Assembly (NCBI RefSeq): GCF_900110885.1
Contig: NZ_FOFJ01000027.1
Location: 1-55,621 of the forward strand
Reading direction: 5' to 3'
From: Azotobacter beijerinckii
GTDB lineage: Bacteria > Pseudomonadota > Gammaproteobacteria > Pseudomonadales > Pseudomonadaceae
DNA length: 55,621 bases
The notes below the pieces were generated by a model. That model had not been told where the DNA came from and did no database searches. It worked only from the letters and a program-made list of their open reading frames with translations. Made by a program: the position numbers and the translations under genes. Shown piece by piece: positions 25,133 to 35,437 of the stretch. The first letter of the stretch is position 1, and every line of letters starts with the position of its first letter.

Positions 25133-25867
25133 CTATTGCTGCTGCGCCTGCTCCATCTGCAGCCATAGCGCCGGGCCGCCGGCGGCCTTCTCGATCGCCG
25201 CCAGCCGCTCGGCATGGGCGGCCAGCTCCGGCTCGCTGGCGCGGATCACCCGGGTGCGCGTGCGGTCCTGCGGCAGGCGGCGGATCGCCGAAGCCTGGGC
25301 CCGTCCGCCGCCTTCGCTACCCTCGCCGGCCAGCGACAGGTGCGTCTGCCCACCGGTCATGGCCAGCCAGACGTCGGCGAGAATCTCGGCGTCGAGCAGG
25401 GCGCCGTGCAGGTCGCGGTTAGAGTTGTCGACGTCGTAGCGCTTGCACAGGGCGTCGAGGCTGTTGCGCTGGCCGGGGTGACGCTCGCGGGCCATCAGCA
25501 GGGTATCGAGCACCGCGCAGTGGGCCGCGATGTCGGCACGCTCCGCCTGTCCCAGCCGGGAGAATTCGTTGTCGATGAAGCCGATGTCGAACGCCGCGTT
25601 GTGGATGATCAGCTGGGCACCCTCGATGAACGCGAAGAACTCATCGGCGATATCGGCGAAGCGCGGCTTGTCGGCAAGGAATTCGTTGGTGATGCCGTGC
25701 ACCGCGATGGCGCCCTCGTCCACCGCCCGGTCCGGTTGCAGGTAGACGTGAAAATGCCGCCCGGTGAGACGGCGGCCGAGCAGTTCGACGCAACCGATCT
25801 CGATGATCCGGTGGCCGTCGGTCACCGGCATGCCGGTGGTTTCGGTATCCAGTACAACGCTGCGCAT
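25133..25867 (-). CDS. dnaQ: DNA polymerase III epsilon subunit, 3'-5' proofreading exonuclease
   Basis: A 244-residue DEDDh exonuclease. Exo I is VLDTETTG with Asp7 and Glu9; Exo II is IIHNAAFDIGFIDNEF; Exo III is HGALLDAEILADVW with the general-base His and the last metal-binding Asp. A C-terminal segment past residue 185 is the usual flexible tail that contacts the polymerase alpha subunit. The protein proofreads during replication as part of the alpha-epsilon-theta core. It lies 26 bases after rnhA on the same strand, an arrangement of rnhA and dnaQ that is common in gamma-proteobacteria (there often divergent; in pseudomonads co-directional). The next gene, ldcA, starts 88 bases downstream. 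Confidence 0.96.
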   Translation of the reverse strand: MRSVVLDTETTGMPVTDGHRIIEIGCVELLGRRLTGRHFHVYLQPDRAVDEGAIAVHGITNEFLADKPRFADIADEFFAFIEGAQLIIHNAAFDIGFIDNEFSRLGQAERADIAAHCAVLDTLLMARERHPGQRNSLDALCKRYDVDNSNRDLHGALLDAEILADVWLAMTGGQTHLSLAGEGSEGGGRAQASAIRRLPQDRTRTRVIRASEPELAAHAERLAAIEKAAGGPALWLQMEQAQQQ

Positions 25868-25893
25868 GTTCTGTCGGTGCCTTTACAGGGGGT

Positions 25894-26352
25894 CTAGACG
25901 CTGTGTTTCTTCTGCGCCCGGGCGTCGGCGACGCCGCGGTTGGCCAGCAGGTCGGCGCGTTCGTTGCCGGGGTGGCCGGTATGCCCGCGCACCCAGCTCC
26001 AACTGACCTGGTGGCGGTTGACCTGCTCGTCGAGCTGCTGCCAGAGATCGGCGTTCTTCACCGGCTGACGCGCGGCGGTCTTCCAGCCGCGCTTCTTCCA
26101 GTTCGGCAGCCATTCCTGGATTCCGCGCATCACGTACTCGGAGTCGGTGGTCAGTTGCACCTCGCAGGGCCGCTTGAGTTCGGCCAGCGCGCGGATAGCC
26201 GCGGTCAGCTCCATGCGGTTGTTGGTGGTTTCCGCCTCGCCGCCCCAGAGTTCGCGCTCGACGCCCCGGCAGACCAGCAGCGCACCCCACCCCCCGAGGC
26301 CGGGATTACCCTTGCAGGCACCATCGGTATAGATTTCGACCTTATCGCTCAC
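25894..26352 (-). CDS. rnhA: Ribonuclease HI
   Basis: A 152-residue RNase HI. The four acidic catalytic residues are visible in [31 protein letters not shown] and [10 protein letters not shown], and the metal-cycling His lies in RGHTGHPGN. The basic stretch [10 protein letters not shown] is the handle region that grips RNA-DNA hybrids. It removes RNA from hybrids during replication and repair. The start is GTG at 26352, directly after the stop codon of the methyltransferase gene with no bases between, so the two are almost certainly translationally coupled. A plain ATG in frame is not available near the family start. Confidence 0.96.
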   Translation of the reverse strand: MSDKVEIYTDGACKGNPGLGGWGALLVCRGVERELWGGEAETTNNRMELTAAIRALAELKRPCEVQLTTDSEYVMRGIQEWLPNWKKRGWKTAARQPVKNADLWQQLDEQVNRHQVSWSWVRGHTGHPGNERADLLANRGVADARAQKKHSV

Positions 26353-27114
26353 TCAAGCCCCATGTTTCGACGCGCGCCGGCTGACCTTGACCACCGGCAG
26401 CGGCAGCAGCTTGCCGATGGGCTCGCGGCGGTTCTGCGGCAGCGGCCGCAGACCGACCACCAGCTTGCGCACCACCAGCAGGTAGAAGCCGCCGCCCGGC
26501 ATCCGCCAGGACTCGCCCCAGGACTCCAGGTGCGCGGTGCGGGATTGCCAGACGCTGGATGAAAACGGCGGACGATAGCATCCGAAGCGGCGTTTCTCCA
26601 GCGCGAAGCCGAGCAGCGCCAGCCAGTCGCCGACCCGGCTGGAGCCGATGCAGCGGGCCTGGCGCAGGACATCGCCGGCGAAATGGCGGCGCAGCCCCCA
26701 GAGGCTGCGCGGATTGATGCCGACCACCAGCAGGTGACCGCCGGGGCGTACGCTGCGCGCCGCCTCGCGCAACAGCGCATGGGGCGACAGGCTGAAGTCC
26801 AGGGCATGCTGCAGCACCACCACGTCGGCGGCGTGTTCGGTCAGCGGCCAGGCCTGCTCCTCGCAGACGATCTGCACCCCCGGCAAGGGCGGCCCCAGGC
26901 GTACGCTGCAGCGGATTTGCCCCGCCCCCTCGAACTCGCCCGGCGGGCCGTAGTGCACCAGATAGCCCCCGAAGAAGCGCGCCAGCTCCTCCCTGAGCAG
27001 ACGCTGCTCCTCCTGCAGCATCTGCTTCCCCAGCGGCGTGGCGAACCAGTCGCGAGCGGCGCTCATCAGCGACAGCCACTGGGCATCGACGGTGGCGAAA
27101 GCTTGGTCGGTCAT
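26353..27114 (-). CDS. SAM-dependent methyltransferase-like protein upstream of rnhA
   Basis: A 253-residue protein of the class I methyltransferase fold. The usual glycine-rich motif I near the N-terminus is degenerate: where it is expected the sequence reads GGYLVHYGPPGEFEG. Later motifs are clear: ADVVVLQHALDFS, REAARSVRPGGHLLVVGINP and WLALLGFALEKRRFG. Such proteins lie next to rnhA-dnaQ and gloB across pseudomonads (recalled PA1814). The molecular target is unknown, and the weak SAM-binding loop leaves open that it no longer methylates. It is transcribed away from gloB; the 197-base gap between them (27115-27311) should hold promoters for both. Confidence 0.75.
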   Translation of the reverse strand: MTDQAFATVDAQWLSLMSAARDWFATPLGKQMLQEEQRLLREELARFFGGYLVHYGPPGEFEGAGQIRCSVRLGPPLPGVQIVCEEQAWPLTEHAADVVVLQHALDFSLSPHALLREAARSVRPGGHLLVVGINPRSLWGLRRHFAGDVLRQARCIGSSRVGDWLALLGFALEKRRFGCYRPPFSSSVWQSRTAHLESWGESWRMPGGGFYLLVVRKLVVGLRPLPQNRREPIGKLLPLPVVKVSRRASKHGA

Positions 27115-27311
27115 GAAAGCTCCCTGCGTGCAGGCACTCGGTCTAAGATTGAACGGATTCTTTTAAGTTTAGCGACTGCTCGCGTCAACACGCCCTCGGC
27201 GCACGGCGACACGGGGGCCGAAATCCCCTCATACCGTAATAGACGAACTCGACAGGAGAATGCGGGAAGCACTCGGCAATGCGGCAACGCCGCCTCTCCC
27301 GCGAACACAGC

Positions 27312-28088
27312 ATGGTACGGATCGACGCACTCCCCGCCTTCCAGGACAACTACATCTGGCTACTGCAGAACCCGGCCACCCGGCAAATCGCCGTGGTCGA
27401 CCCGGGCGATGCCGCCCCGGTGCTCGCCTGGCTGGAGACAAACCCCGGCTGGCGGCTCGCCGACATACTGATCACCCATCACCACGCCGACCACATCGGC
27501 GGCGTGGAAACCCTCAGGCAGGCCACCGGCGCCCGGGTGCTCGGCCCGGACGACGAACGCATCCCGGCCCGAGACCTCACGCTGCACGACGGCAAGGAAG
27601 TCGACGTCCTCGGCTGCATCTTTCGGATTCTCGAGGTGCCGGGCCACACCCGCAGCCACATCGCCTATTTCCACGACGCCGCGCAACCCTGGCTGTTCTG
27701 CGGCGATACCCTGTTCGCCGCTGGCTGCGGGCGCCTTTTCGAGGGCACGCCGAGCCAGATGCACCGCTCGCTGCGCCGGCTGGCCGAGCTGCCCGAGGCG
27801 ACGCTGGTGTACTGCACCCATGAGTACACCCAGAGCAACCTGCGCTTCGCCCAGGCCGTGGAGCCGGACAATCCTGCCATCGCTCGACGTCTGGCCAAGG
27901 TGAGTGCCTGGCGCGCCGAAGGGCGCAGCAGCCTGCCGTCGAACTTGGCTCTGGAGCGGGAAACCAACCCCTTCCTGCGCACCGGGGAAACATCCGTAAA
28001 AGAAACGATGACCCGCCGCAGTGGCCGGGCAGAACTTGCTCCAGATCAAATTTTCGCTGAATTGCGGGCATGGAAGGACAACTTCTAG
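27312..28088 (+). CDS. gloB: Hydroxyacylglutathione hydrolase (glyoxalase II)
   Basis: A 258-residue metallo-beta-lactamase-fold enzyme. The binuclear metal motif is [11 protein letters not shown]; further ligands are in [12 protein letters not shown] (His), [17 protein letters not shown] (Asp) and [13 protein letters not shown] (His). The C-terminal part with NPFLRT and the tail RAWKDNF is the glutathione-binding helical domain, so this is a true glyoxalase II rather than a generic hydrolase. It converts S-lactoylglutathione to D-lactate and glutathione in methylglyoxal detoxification. The ATG at 27312 ([18 protein letters not shown]) was chosen because this is the standard first segment of the family; an ATG 33 bases earlier adds an unrelated basic stretch. 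Confidence 0.95.
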   Translation: MVRIDALPAFQDNYIWLLQNPATRQIAVVDPGDAAPVLAWLETNPGWRLADILITHHHADHIGGVETLRQATGARVLGPDDERIPARDLTLHDGKEVDVLGCIFRILEVPGHTRSHIAYFHDAAQPWLFCGDTLFAAGCGRLFEGTPSQMHRSLRRLAELPEATLVYCTHEYTQSNLRFAQAVEPDNPAIARRLAKVSAWRAEGRSSLPSNLALERETNPFLRTGETSVKETMTRRSGRAELAPDQIFAELRAWKDNF

Positions 28089-28125
28089 GTAGCGGCCTAC
28101 AGTTTGAAAGTCCCCGATGGGTTGA

Positions 28126-28140
28126 CCCCCCCTCGGGGGG
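28126..28140 (+). other. GC-rich stem-loop after gloB
   Basis: CCCCCC-CTC-GGGGGG forms a compact 6-bp hairpin 38 bases after the gloB stop. Only a poor T-rich stretch follows, with a T-run further on at about 28160. It may weaken read-through into mltD or lie in the mltD leader. Confidence 0.4.
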
Positions 28141-28186
28141 CTTCCTAGAATCGGCCCACTTTTTTGTCCGGACTTTCCACCTGCCA

Positions 28187-29512
28187 ATGTCAAAGTCACT
28201 TTTCGAGAGTGTTGCCCCAGGCGTGTTGGCGCGGCGCAGCCCGCTCCTCGTCGCCCTCCTGGCCGCATCCTTGGCCGGCTGTCAAAGCACCGACAATCGA
28301 CACGATGCCGATTATTCGGCAATCGCCGCGAAGAGGCGCGAGGCCCACTGGCAGGACCAGGCTGCCGGCCAGCAGCACCAGGACATCTGGGAACGTATGC
28401 GCGAGGGCTTCGCCCTGCAGGACGAGATCGGCGTCAACCCGCGCATCGAGCGCCAGCGCCTGTGGTTCGTCAGCAACCCGGCACACATCGACAAGGTCAG
28501 CGAGCGCGGCGCGCTTTATCTTCACTACATCGTCGAACGCCTGGAAGAGCGCGGGATGCCGCTGGAGCTGGCCCTGCTGCCGGTCATCGAGAGCGCCTAT
28601 AATCCCCTGGCCTATTCCCGCTCCCATGCGGTGGGCCTCTGGCAGTTCGTTCCCGCCACCGGTCGCGACTACAACCTGCACCAGACCCAGTGGTACGATG
28701 GTCGCCGCGATATCACCGCCTCCACCCAGGCGGCTATCGAGTACCTCTCCCGACTCAACGAGATGTTCAACGGCGACTGGCTGCTCGCCCTGGCCTCCTA
28801 CAACGCTGGCGAAGGCACGGTCAGCCGGGCCATCGAGCGCAACCGCCGGCTCGGCCTGCCCACCGACTACTGGAACCTGCCCCTGCCCAGGGAAACCCAG
28901 GACTACGTGCCCAAGCTGCTGGCCCTGTCCCAGGTGATCAGGACTCCCGAGGCCTACGGCATCAGCCTGAGTCCGATTGCCAACGAACCCTATTTCGACC
29001 GGGTGGAAATCGGCGGCAGCATGGAACTGTCGCGCCTCGCCGAAATGGCCGGCATCGATCAGGGCGAACTGATCCAGCTGAACCCGGCCTACAAGCGCGG
29101 CATCACCCTGGACGGCCCCCAGTACCTGCTGGTACCGACCGAAAATGCCGAGCGGCTGCAGCTCAATCTGGGACGGACCCCCGAGCAGTTGGCCGAATGG
29201 CGGAAACAGCGCCTGGCCGCCGGTCGGGGCGCGCCCCGACCGAGGAGGCCGGAGCTGCACCGGACCTTCACCCTGCAGCAGGTCAGCACGCCGCCAAACG
29301 CGCGGATGCTGGCCATGGTGGAAGAGCCGCGCCGGAATCTCGTCAAGAAGCGCCAGTCGGTAACCTACTACTACAGGGTACGCAAGGGCGACTCGCTCCA
29401 CGGCATCGCCCAGCGCTTCCAGGTCGACGCCAAGACGCTGCAGCGCTGGAACGCCCTGAACGACCAGACGATCCGCCCGGGGCAAACCCTGACCCTCTTC
29501 CTGGCAAACTGA
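28187..29512 (+). CDS. mltD: Membrane-bound lytic murein transglycosylase D
   Basis: A 441-residue lipoprotein. A signal peptide ends in the lipobox SLAGC (Cys32), giving lipidation and probable outer-membrane anchoring. The SLT domain follows: LPVIESAYNPLAYSRSHAVG with the catalytic Glu, GLWQFVPATGRDYNL, and ALASYNAGEGTVSRAI. The C-terminus carries a LysM module (YYYRVRKGDSLHGIAQRF to IRPGQTLTLFL) and a more divergent LysM-like stretch around residues 270-330 (VEIGGSMELSRLAEMAG). It cleaves peptidoglycan glycan strands to 1,6-anhydromuropeptides. The start at 28187 gives the normal n-region; the open frame begins inside gloB. Confidence 0.94.
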   Translation: MSKSLFESVAPGVLARRSPLLVALLAASLAGCQSTDNRHDADYSAIAAKRREAHWQDQAAGQQHQDIWERMREGFALQDEIGVNPRIERQRLWFVSNPAHIDKVSERGALYLHYIVERLEERGMPLELALLPVIESAYNPLAYSRSHAVGLWQFVPATGRDYNLHQTQWYDGRRDITASTQAAIEYLSRLNEMFNGDWLLALASYNAGEGTVSRAIERNRRLGLPTDYWNLPLPRETQDYVPKLLALSQVIRTPEAYGISLSPIANEPYFDRVEIGGSMELSRLAEMAGIDQGELIQLNPAYKRGITLDGPQYLLVPTENAERLQLNLGRTPEQLAEWRKQRLAAGRGAPRPRRPELHRTFTLQQVSTPPNARMLAMVEEPRRNLVKKRQSVTYYYRVRKGDSLHGIAQRFQVDAKTLQRWNALNDQTIRPGQTLTLFLAN

Positions 29513-29542
29513 CAGCACCCGGCGACACCCGGCCCCGAAGGG

Positions 29543-29594
29543 TCGTGCGCCTCGCCCCGCGAATGCGGGGAAGCCCCCGGGGCACGAGCTTTTT
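29543..29594 (+). terminator. Terminator-like structure after mltD
   Basis: An outer stem TCGTGC (29543-29548) pairs with GCACGA (29582-29587); inside it CCCCGC-GAAT-GCGGGG forms a second stem. A run of five T follows at 29590-29594. This is the expected position for termination of mltD before the transporter genes. Confidence 0.6.
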
Positions 29595-29644
29595 CCAAGG
29601 CTGACAAGCTGTTACTGTAGCGACCCGAATGCCCAGAAGTCGCC

Positions 29645-31495
29645 ATGGATCGGACCCTCCCACCGATGCGTCCCCTCTGCCTGTTGTTGCTCAGTTTGCT
29701 CGCGAGTGCGCCGGCGAGCGCACGCATCACCGAAAGCCATGGTTACGCCCAGTTCGGCACGCTCAAGTATCCCTCCCACTTCAGCCACCTCGACTGGGTC
29801 GACCCTGAGGCTCCCAAAGGCGGTTCGCTGCGCCTGATGGCACTCGGCACCTTCGACACCCTGAACCCCTATAGCTTCAAAGGCACCAGCCCCTCGGCGA
29901 CAGCCGACTTCCTCCAATACGGCATCACCGAGCTGAACGAGCCGCTGATGGTCGGCTCGGGCGTGTACGATCCCTCCGGGGACGAACCCGCCTCCAGCTA
30001 CGGCCTGATCGCCAAGACCATCGAGTACAATGAAACCCGTAGCTGGGTGGTGTTCAACCTGCACCCATCGGCCCGCTTCCATGACGGCAAGCCGATCACC
30101 GCCCGGGACGTGGCTTTCTCCTACCGCCTGCTCAGCGAGGAGGGTCACCCCCAGTACCGCACCGAGTTGAGCGAAGTGCAGCGGGTCGACGTCCTCGGGC
30201 GTCACCGCATCCGCTTCGTCTTCAAGCGCTCGGGCAATCCGCTGCTGATCCTGCGCCTCGGCGAGCTACCGGTGCTTCCCCGCCACTACTGGAAAAGCCG
30301 TGACTTCAAGGCCACCACCTTCGAACCGCCGCTGGGCAGCGGCCCCTACCGCATCGTCCAGGTACAGCCCGGCCGACGCCTGGTGTTCGAACGGGTGAAG
30401 GACTGGTGGGGCGCAAAGTTGCCGATCAACCGCGGCAAGTACAACTTCGACCGGGTCGAGGTGGACTTCTACCGCGACAGCGGGGTCGCCTTCGAGGCCT
30501 TCAAGGCCGGGCAGTTCGACGTCTACATCGAGCACCAGGCGAAGAACTGGGCCAGCGGCTACCACTTTCCCGCTGTGCAGACCGGCCAGGTGATCCGTGC
30601 CGAGATCCCGCACCGGATCCCGACCCAAACCCAGGCGCTGTTCATGAACACCCGGCGCAGCGTGTTCGCCGACCCCCGGGTGCGCGAAGCCCTGGGGCTG
30701 ATGTTCGATTTCGAATGGACCAATCGTACCCTGTTCTACGGCGCCTACCGGCGCGCCGAGAGCCATTACCCGAACAGCGAGTTTTCCGCCACCGGCAAGC
30801 CCGACGGCAAGGAATGGCTGCTGCTGTCCAAGCACCGCCAGCAACTGCCCGAGCGCCTGTTCCACGAGCCCTTCCCGATACCACGGACCGATGGCCGCGG
30901 CATCCCCCGCGAGACCCTGCGCCGTGCCCTCGCCCTGCTCGGCGAGGCCGGCTGGAAACTCTCCGGCCAGCAGTTGGTCGATGCCGGGGGCCAGCCGCTG
31001 CGCTTCGAGATCCTGCTGGTCAACCCCAGCCTCGAGCGCATCCTCCAGCCCTACAGCGAGAACCTCGCCAACCTGGGCATCGAGGTGCGGCTGCGCACCG
31101 TGGATCGCGCCCAGTACAAGCAGCGGCTGGACCACTTCGACTACGACATGATCCTGCTGACCCTGCCGCAGACCCTCAGCCCCGGCCTGGAGCAGTGGTC
31201 GTACTTCCATTCGAGCCAGGCCACCGTGAAGGGCGGCAAGAATTACGCGGGCATCGCCAACCCGGTGGTCGACAGCCTGCTGGAAAGCCTCCTGGCGGCA
31301 CAGACCCGGGAACAGCAGATCGCCGCCGCCCGCGCACTGGATCGCGTCCTGCTCTGGCAGCATTACAGCATCCCGAACTGGTACATCAATCATCACCGCC
31401 TGGCGTACCGCAACAGGTTCGCCTTCGTCACCACGCCCCCCTACACCCTGGGCCTGCGTGCCTGGTGGCTGAAGTCCACGGAGAACGACCGATGA
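29645..31495 (+). CDS. Extracellular solute-binding protein, family 5 (peptide type), first of a tandem pair
   Basis: A 616-residue periplasmic binding protein. The signal peptide (PLCLLLLSLLASAPASA) is followed by HGYAQFGTLKYPSHFSHLDW, then FDTLNPY, LHPSARFHDGKPITARDVAFSYRLL (family-5 signature) and a long two-lobed domain. It resembles E. coli YejA and the paired NppA1/NppA2 proteins of Pseudomonas, which serve a YejBEF-type importer for oligopeptides, microcin C-like and peptidyl-nucleoside antibiotics. Compared with the next protein it is a clear but diverged paralogue. ATG at 29645 has only a weak ribosome site; an internal ATG at 29666 would still leave a signal peptide. Confidence 0.9.
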   Translation: MDRTLPPMRPLCLLLLSLLASAPASARITESHGYAQFGTLKYPSHFSHLDWVDPEAPKGGSLRLMALGTFDTLNPYSFKGTSPSATADFLQYGITELNEPLMVGSGVYDPSGDEPASSYGLIAKTIEYNETRSWVVFNLHPSARFHDGKPITARDVAFSYRLLSEEGHPQYRTELSEVQRVDVLGRHRIRFVFKRSGNPLLILRLGELPVLPRHYWKSRDFKATTFEPPLGSGPYRIVQVQPGRRLVFERVKDWWGAKLPINRGKYNFDRVEVDFYRDSGVAFEAFKAGQFDVYIEHQAKNWASGYHFPAVQTGQVIRAEIPHRIPTQTQALFMNTRRSVFADPRVREALGLMFDFEWTNRTLFYGAYRRAESHYPNSEFSATGKPDGKEWLLLSKHRQQLPERLFHEPFPIPRTDGRGIPRETLRRALALLGEAGWKLSGQQLVDAGGQPLRFEILLVNPSLERILQPYSENLANLGIEVRLRTVDRAQYKQRLDHFDYDMILLTLPQTLSPGLEQWSYFHSSQATVKGGKNYAGIANPVVDSLLESLLAAQTREQQIAAARALDRVLLWQHYSIPNWYINHHRLAYRNRFAFVTTPPYTLGLRAWWLKSTENDR

Positions 31496-33327
31496 CGCGC
31501 CCACTACGCTCCTTCCTGCTCGCGGCCGGCAGCAGTCTGCTGCTCGGTCTGGCCGGCCTGGCCCAGGCCGCGCCGCAACACGCCCTGACGCTTTACGGCG
31601 AGGCGCCGAAATACCCCCCCGGTTTTCCGCACTTCGACTACGTCAACCCGACTGCGCCCCAGGGCGGCACCCTGCGCCAGGCCGGCTTCGGCAGCTTCGA
31701 CAGCCTCAACCCCTTCATCAACAAGGGTGTCGCCGCCGACGAGATCGGCCTGGTCTACGACACCCTGACCCGCCACGGCCTGGACGAGCCCTTCACCGAA
31801 TACGGCCTGCTCGCCGAGAAGATCGAAAAAGCCCCGGACAATAGCTGGGTACGCTTCTACCTGCGCCCCGAGGCGCGCTTCCACGACGGTCATCCGGTGA
31901 CTGCCGAAGACGTGGTGTTCAGCTTCGACACCCTGATGAAGGACGGTGCCCCGATGTACCGTGCCTACTACGCCGACGTCAGCCGGGCGGTCGCCGAAGA
32001 CGAGCGCCGGGTGCGCTTCGACTTCAAGCACGCCGGCAACCGCGAACTGCCGCTGATCCTCGGCCAACTGGCGGTGCTGCCCAAGCACTGGTGGGCCGGC
32101 CGCGACTTCACCAAGTCCGGTCTGGAGCCGCCGCTGGGCAGCGGCCCCTACCGGGTGGCCGACGTCCAGCCCGGACGCAGCATCCGCTACGAGCGGGTCA
32201 AGGACTGGTGGGGCAAGGACCTGCCGGTCAACCGCGGCTTCTACAATTTCGACGCGATGCAGGTCGACTACTACCGCGACAATACCGTCGCCCTCGAAGC
32301 CCTCAAGGCCGGACAGTTCGACTACTGGCTGGAGACCAGCGCGAAGAACTGGGCGACCGCCTACGACACCCCGGCGGTCAAAAACGGCCAACTGATCAAG
32401 GAAGAGATCGCCAACAACAACCCGGCCGGCATGCAGGGCTTCATCTTCAACATCCGCCGACCGCTGTTCCAGGACCGCCGGGTACGCGAGGCCCTGGGCC
32501 TGCTATTCGACTTCGAGTGGACCAACCGCCAACTGTTCAACGGCGCCTATACCCGCACCCGCAGCTACTTCGACAACTCCGAGCTGGCCTCCCGCGGCCT
32601 ACCCGATGCGGCCGAGCTGAAGATCCTCGAACCGCTGCGCGAACAGATCCCGCCGGAAGTCTTCAGCAGCGAGTTCCAACTGCCGGTCAGCGACGCCAGC
32701 GGCATCGTCCGCGACCAACAGCGGCGTGCCTACCAGCTGCTGCAAGAGGCCGGCTGGCGGGTCGAGGGCGACCGCATGCTGGATGCCAAGGGCCAGCCGG
32801 TGCGCATCGAGTTCCTCCTCGCCCAGGCCGAGTTCGAGCGCATCCTGCTGCCCTACAAGCGCAACCTGGCCGATCTCGGCATCGACCTGGAAATCCGCCG
32901 GGTGGACCTCTCCCAGTACATCAACCGCCTGCGCTCGCGCGACTTCGACATGATGGTCGGCGGCTTCAGCCAGTCCAACTCGCCGGGCAACGAACAGCGC
33001 GAATACTGGCACTCGGTCAGCGCCGACAACCCGGGCAGCCGCAACTTCATCGGCCTCAAGGACCCGGCCATCGACCGTCTGGTCGACGGCCTGATCCAGG
33101 CCGACACCCGCGACAGCCTGATCGGCCACACCCGGGCGCTGGACCGGGTGCTGCTGTGGGGCTACTACGTGGTGCCCAACTGGCACATCAAGACCTGGCG
33201 GGTGGCCTACTGGAATCGCCTCGGCCACCCGACGGTGACTCCGCGCTACGACATCGGCCTGTATACCTGGTGGAGCAAACCCCAGGCCGCCGCCACCCCG
33301 GTCGCCCCGGCGAGCACGGAGCGCTGA
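31492..33327 (+). CDS. Extracellular solute-binding protein, family 5 (peptide type), second of a tandem pair
   Basis: A 611-residue periplasmic binding protein with signal peptide [20 protein letters not shown]. It repeats the landmarks of the preceding protein: [35 protein letters not shown] and [20 protein letters not shown]. The ATG at 31492 overlaps the previous stop (ATGA), so the pair is translationally coupled. The two paralogues presumably deliver different ligands to one permease. The organisation A1-A2-B-C-D followed by fabI matches the Pseudomonas npp operon as I recall it. Confidence 0.92.
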   Translation: MTRPLRSFLLAAGSSLLLGLAGLAQAAPQHALTLYGEAPKYPPGFPHFDYVNPTAPQGGTLRQAGFGSFDSLNPFINKGVAADEIGLVYDTLTRHGLDEPFTEYGLLAEKIEKAPDNSWVRFYLRPEARFHDGHPVTAEDVVFSFDTLMKDGAPMYRAYYADVSRAVAEDERRVRFDFKHAGNRELPLILGQLAVLPKHWWAGRDFTKSGLEPPLGSGPYRVADVQPGRSIRYERVKDWWGKDLPVNRGFYNFDAMQVDYYRDNTVALEALKAGQFDYWLETSAKNWATAYDTPAVKNGQLIKEEIANNNPAGMQGFIFNIRRPLFQDRRVREALGLLFDFEWTNRQLFNGAYTRTRSYFDNSELASRGLPDAAELKILEPLREQIPPEVFSSEFQLPVSDASGIVRDQQRRAYQLLQEAGWRVEGDRMLDAKGQPVRIEFLLAQAEFERILLPYKRNLADLGIDLEIRRVDLSQYINRLRSRDFDMMVGGFSQSNSPGNEQREYWHSVSADNPGSRNFIGLKDPAIDRLVDGLIQADTRDSLIGHTRALDRVLLWGYYVVPNWHIKTWRVAYWNRLGHPTVTPRYDIGLYTWWSKPQAAATPVAPASTER

Positions 33328-33328
33328 G

Positions 33329-34414
33329 ATGCTCGCCTACATCCTGCGCCGCCTGCTGCTGATCGTGCCGACCCTGTTCGGCATCCTGCTGCTCAACTTC
33401 GTCATCATCCAGGCCGCTCCCGGCGGTCCGGTGGAGCAGGCCATCGCCAAGCTAGAAGGCTTCGAGGCCGCTGCCGGTGGCGCCACCGGACGCATTTCCG
33501 GCGGCGGCAGCGAGGTTTCCGCAGGCAGCTCGCGCTACCGCGGCGCCCAGGGCCTGGACCCCGAGCTGATCGCCGAGATCGAGCGGATGTACGGCTTCGA
33601 CAAGCCGGCCCACGAGCGCTTCTGGCTGATGCTGACCAACTACCTGAAACTGGACTTCGGCGAGAGCTTCTTCCGTGACGCCACGGTCGTCGACCTGATC
33701 ATCGAGAAGATGCCGGTGTCGATCTCCCTGGGGCTGTGGAGCACCCTGATCATGTACCTGGTGTCCATTCCCCTGGGGATAGCCAAGGCGGTCCGCCACG
33801 GCAGCGCCTTCGACGTCTGGACCAGCTCGGCGATCATCGTCGGCTACGCGATCCCCGCCTTCCTGTTTGCCATCCTGTTGATCGTATTGTTCGCCGGCGG
33901 CAGCTACTTCGACTGGTTCCCGCTGCGTGGGCTGACTTCGAACGACTTCGACGAACTCAGCCTGGGCGGCAAGGTCCTCGACTACTTCTGGCACCTGGCC
34001 TTGCCGGTGACCGCGCTGGTGATCGGCAACTTCGCCACCCTCACCCTGCTGACCAAAAACAGCTTCCTCGACGAGATCAACAAGCAGTACGTGGTCACCG
34101 CCCGCGCCAAGGGCCTGTCGAAGAGCCGCGTGCTCTACGGACACGTCTTCCGCAACGCCATGCTGATCGTCATCGCCGGCTTCCCGTCGGCCCTCATCGG
34201 CCTGTTCTTCACCGGTTCACTGTTGATCGAGGTGATCTTCTCCCTCGATGGCCTGGGCCTTCTGAGCTTCGAGGCGGCAATCAACCGCGACTATCCGGTG
34301 GTGTTCGGCACCCTGTTCATCTTCACCTTGCTGGGACTGGTCGTGAAACTGATCGGCGATCTCACCTATACCCTGGTCGATCCGCGCATCGACTTCGAAA
34401 GCCGGGAGGGCTGA
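33329..34414 (+). CDS. yejB: ABC transporter permease, YejB type
   Basis: A 361-residue inner-membrane permease of the DppB/OppB class. The first transmembrane segment is [19 protein letters not shown] periplasmic insert with a Gly/Ser-rich stretch (about residues 45-75) is characteristic of YejB relative to DppB. Five more segments lie in the C-terminal two thirds. The EAA loop is near [20 protein letters not shown], which contacts the ATPase. The ATG follows the upstream stop by one base and the next gene begins two bases after its stop, so it is the middle of a tightly coupled operon. It forms the channel with the YejE-like protein. Confidence 0.94.
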   Translation: MLAYILRRLLLIVPTLFGILLLNFVIIQAAPGGPVEQAIAKLEGFEAAAGGATGRISGGGSEVSAGSSRYRGAQGLDPELIAEIERMYGFDKPAHERFWLMLTNYLKLDFGESFFRDATVVDLIIEKMPVSISLGLWSTLIMYLVSIPLGIAKAVRHGSAFDVWTSSAIIVGYAIPAFLFAILLIVLFAGGSYFDWFPLRGLTSNDFDELSLGGKVLDYFWHLALPVTALVIGNFATLTLLTKNSFLDEINKQYVVTARAKGLSKSRVLYGHVFRNAMLIVIAGFPSALIGLFFTGSLLIEVIFSLDGLGLLSFEAAINRDYPVVFGTLFIFTLLGLVVKLIGDLTYTLVDPRIDFESREG

Positions 34415-34416
34415 AG

Positions 34417-35436
34417 ATGCAGCTGACCCCTCTCAACCGGCGCCGGCTGGAACGCTTCAAGGCGCACAAACGCGGCTGGTGGTCGCTCTGGCTGTTCCTC
34501 GCACTGTTCGTCGCCAGTCTCGGTGCCGAGCTGATCGCCAACGACCAGCCGCTGGTCGTGCGCTACGACGGTGGCTGGTACTTCCCGGTGCTCGAGCGCT
34601 ACCCGGAAACCACCTTCGGCGGCGAATTCCCGCTGAGCACCAACTACAAGAGCCCTTACATCCGGAACCTGATCGCCGAGAAGGACGGCTGGATGCTCTG
34701 GCCGCCGATCCCCTTCAGCTATTCGAGCATCAACTACGAGCTGACCGTCCCGGCGCCGGCGCCGCCATCAGGGGTCAACTGGCTGGGCACCGACGACCAG
34801 GGCCGCGACGTGCTCGCCCGGGTGATCTACGGCTTTCGCATCTCGGTGCTCTTCGCTCTGATCCTGACCCTGCTCAGTTCGCTCATCGGCGTCGCCGTCG
34901 GTGCCCTGCAGGGCTTCCACGGCGGCTGGGTCGATCTGATCGGCCAGCGTTTCCTGGAGGTCTGGTCCGGCCTGCCAGTGCTCTACCTGCTGATCATCCT
35001 GGCCAGCTTCGTGCAGCCGAACTTCTGGTGGCTCTTGGGCATCATGCTGCTGTTCTCCTGGATGAGCCTGGTCGATGTAGTGCGCGCCGAGTTCCTACGC
35101 GGCCGCAACCTGGAATACGTACGCGCCGCCCGCGCCCTGGGCATGGGCAACGGCGCGATCATGTACCGCCACATCCTGCCCAATGCCATGGTCTCGACCA
35201 TGACCTTCATGCCCTTCATCCTCACCGGCGCCATCGGTACCCTCACCGCCCTGGACTTCCTCGGCTTCGGCCTGCCGCCCGGCGCACCCTCCCTCGGCGA
35301 GCTGGTCGCCCAGGGCAAAGCCAACCTGCAGGCGCCCTGGCTGGGAATCACCGCCTTCGTAGTGCTGGCGCTGATGCTCAGCCTCCTGGTGTTCATCGGC
35401 GAGGCCGCGCGCGATGCCTTCGATCCGAGGAAATGA
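34417..35436 (+). CDS. yejE: ABC transporter permease, YejE type
   Basis: A 339-residue permease of the DppC/OppC class. MQLTPLNRRRLERFKAHKRG leads into the first transmembrane segment WWSLWLFLALFVASLGAEL; a periplasmic region with WLGTDDQGRDVLARVIYGFR follows, the typical DppC-type motif. Then come five transmembrane segments and the EAA loop EYVRAARALGMGNGAIMYRH. The ATG at 34417 lies 2 bases after the YejB stop; the much longer open frame upstream is a shadow of that gene. It pairs with YejB to form the import channel. Confidence 0.94.
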   Translation: MQLTPLNRRRLERFKAHKRGWWSLWLFLALFVASLGAELIANDQPLVVRYDGGWYFPVLERYPETTFGGEFPLSTNYKSPYIRNLIAEKDGWMLWPPIPFSYSSINYELTVPAPAPPSGVNWLGTDDQGRDVLARVIYGFRISVLFALILTLLSSLIGVAVGALQGFHGGWVDLIGQRFLEVWSGLPVLYLLIILASFVQPNFWWLLGIMLLFSWMSLVDVVRAEFLRGRNLEYVRAARALGMGNGAIMYRHILPNAMVSTMTFMPFILTGAIGTLTALDFLGFGLPPGAPSLGELVAQGKANLQAPWLGITAFVVLALMLSLLVFIGEAARDAFDPRK

Positions 35437-35437
35437 G

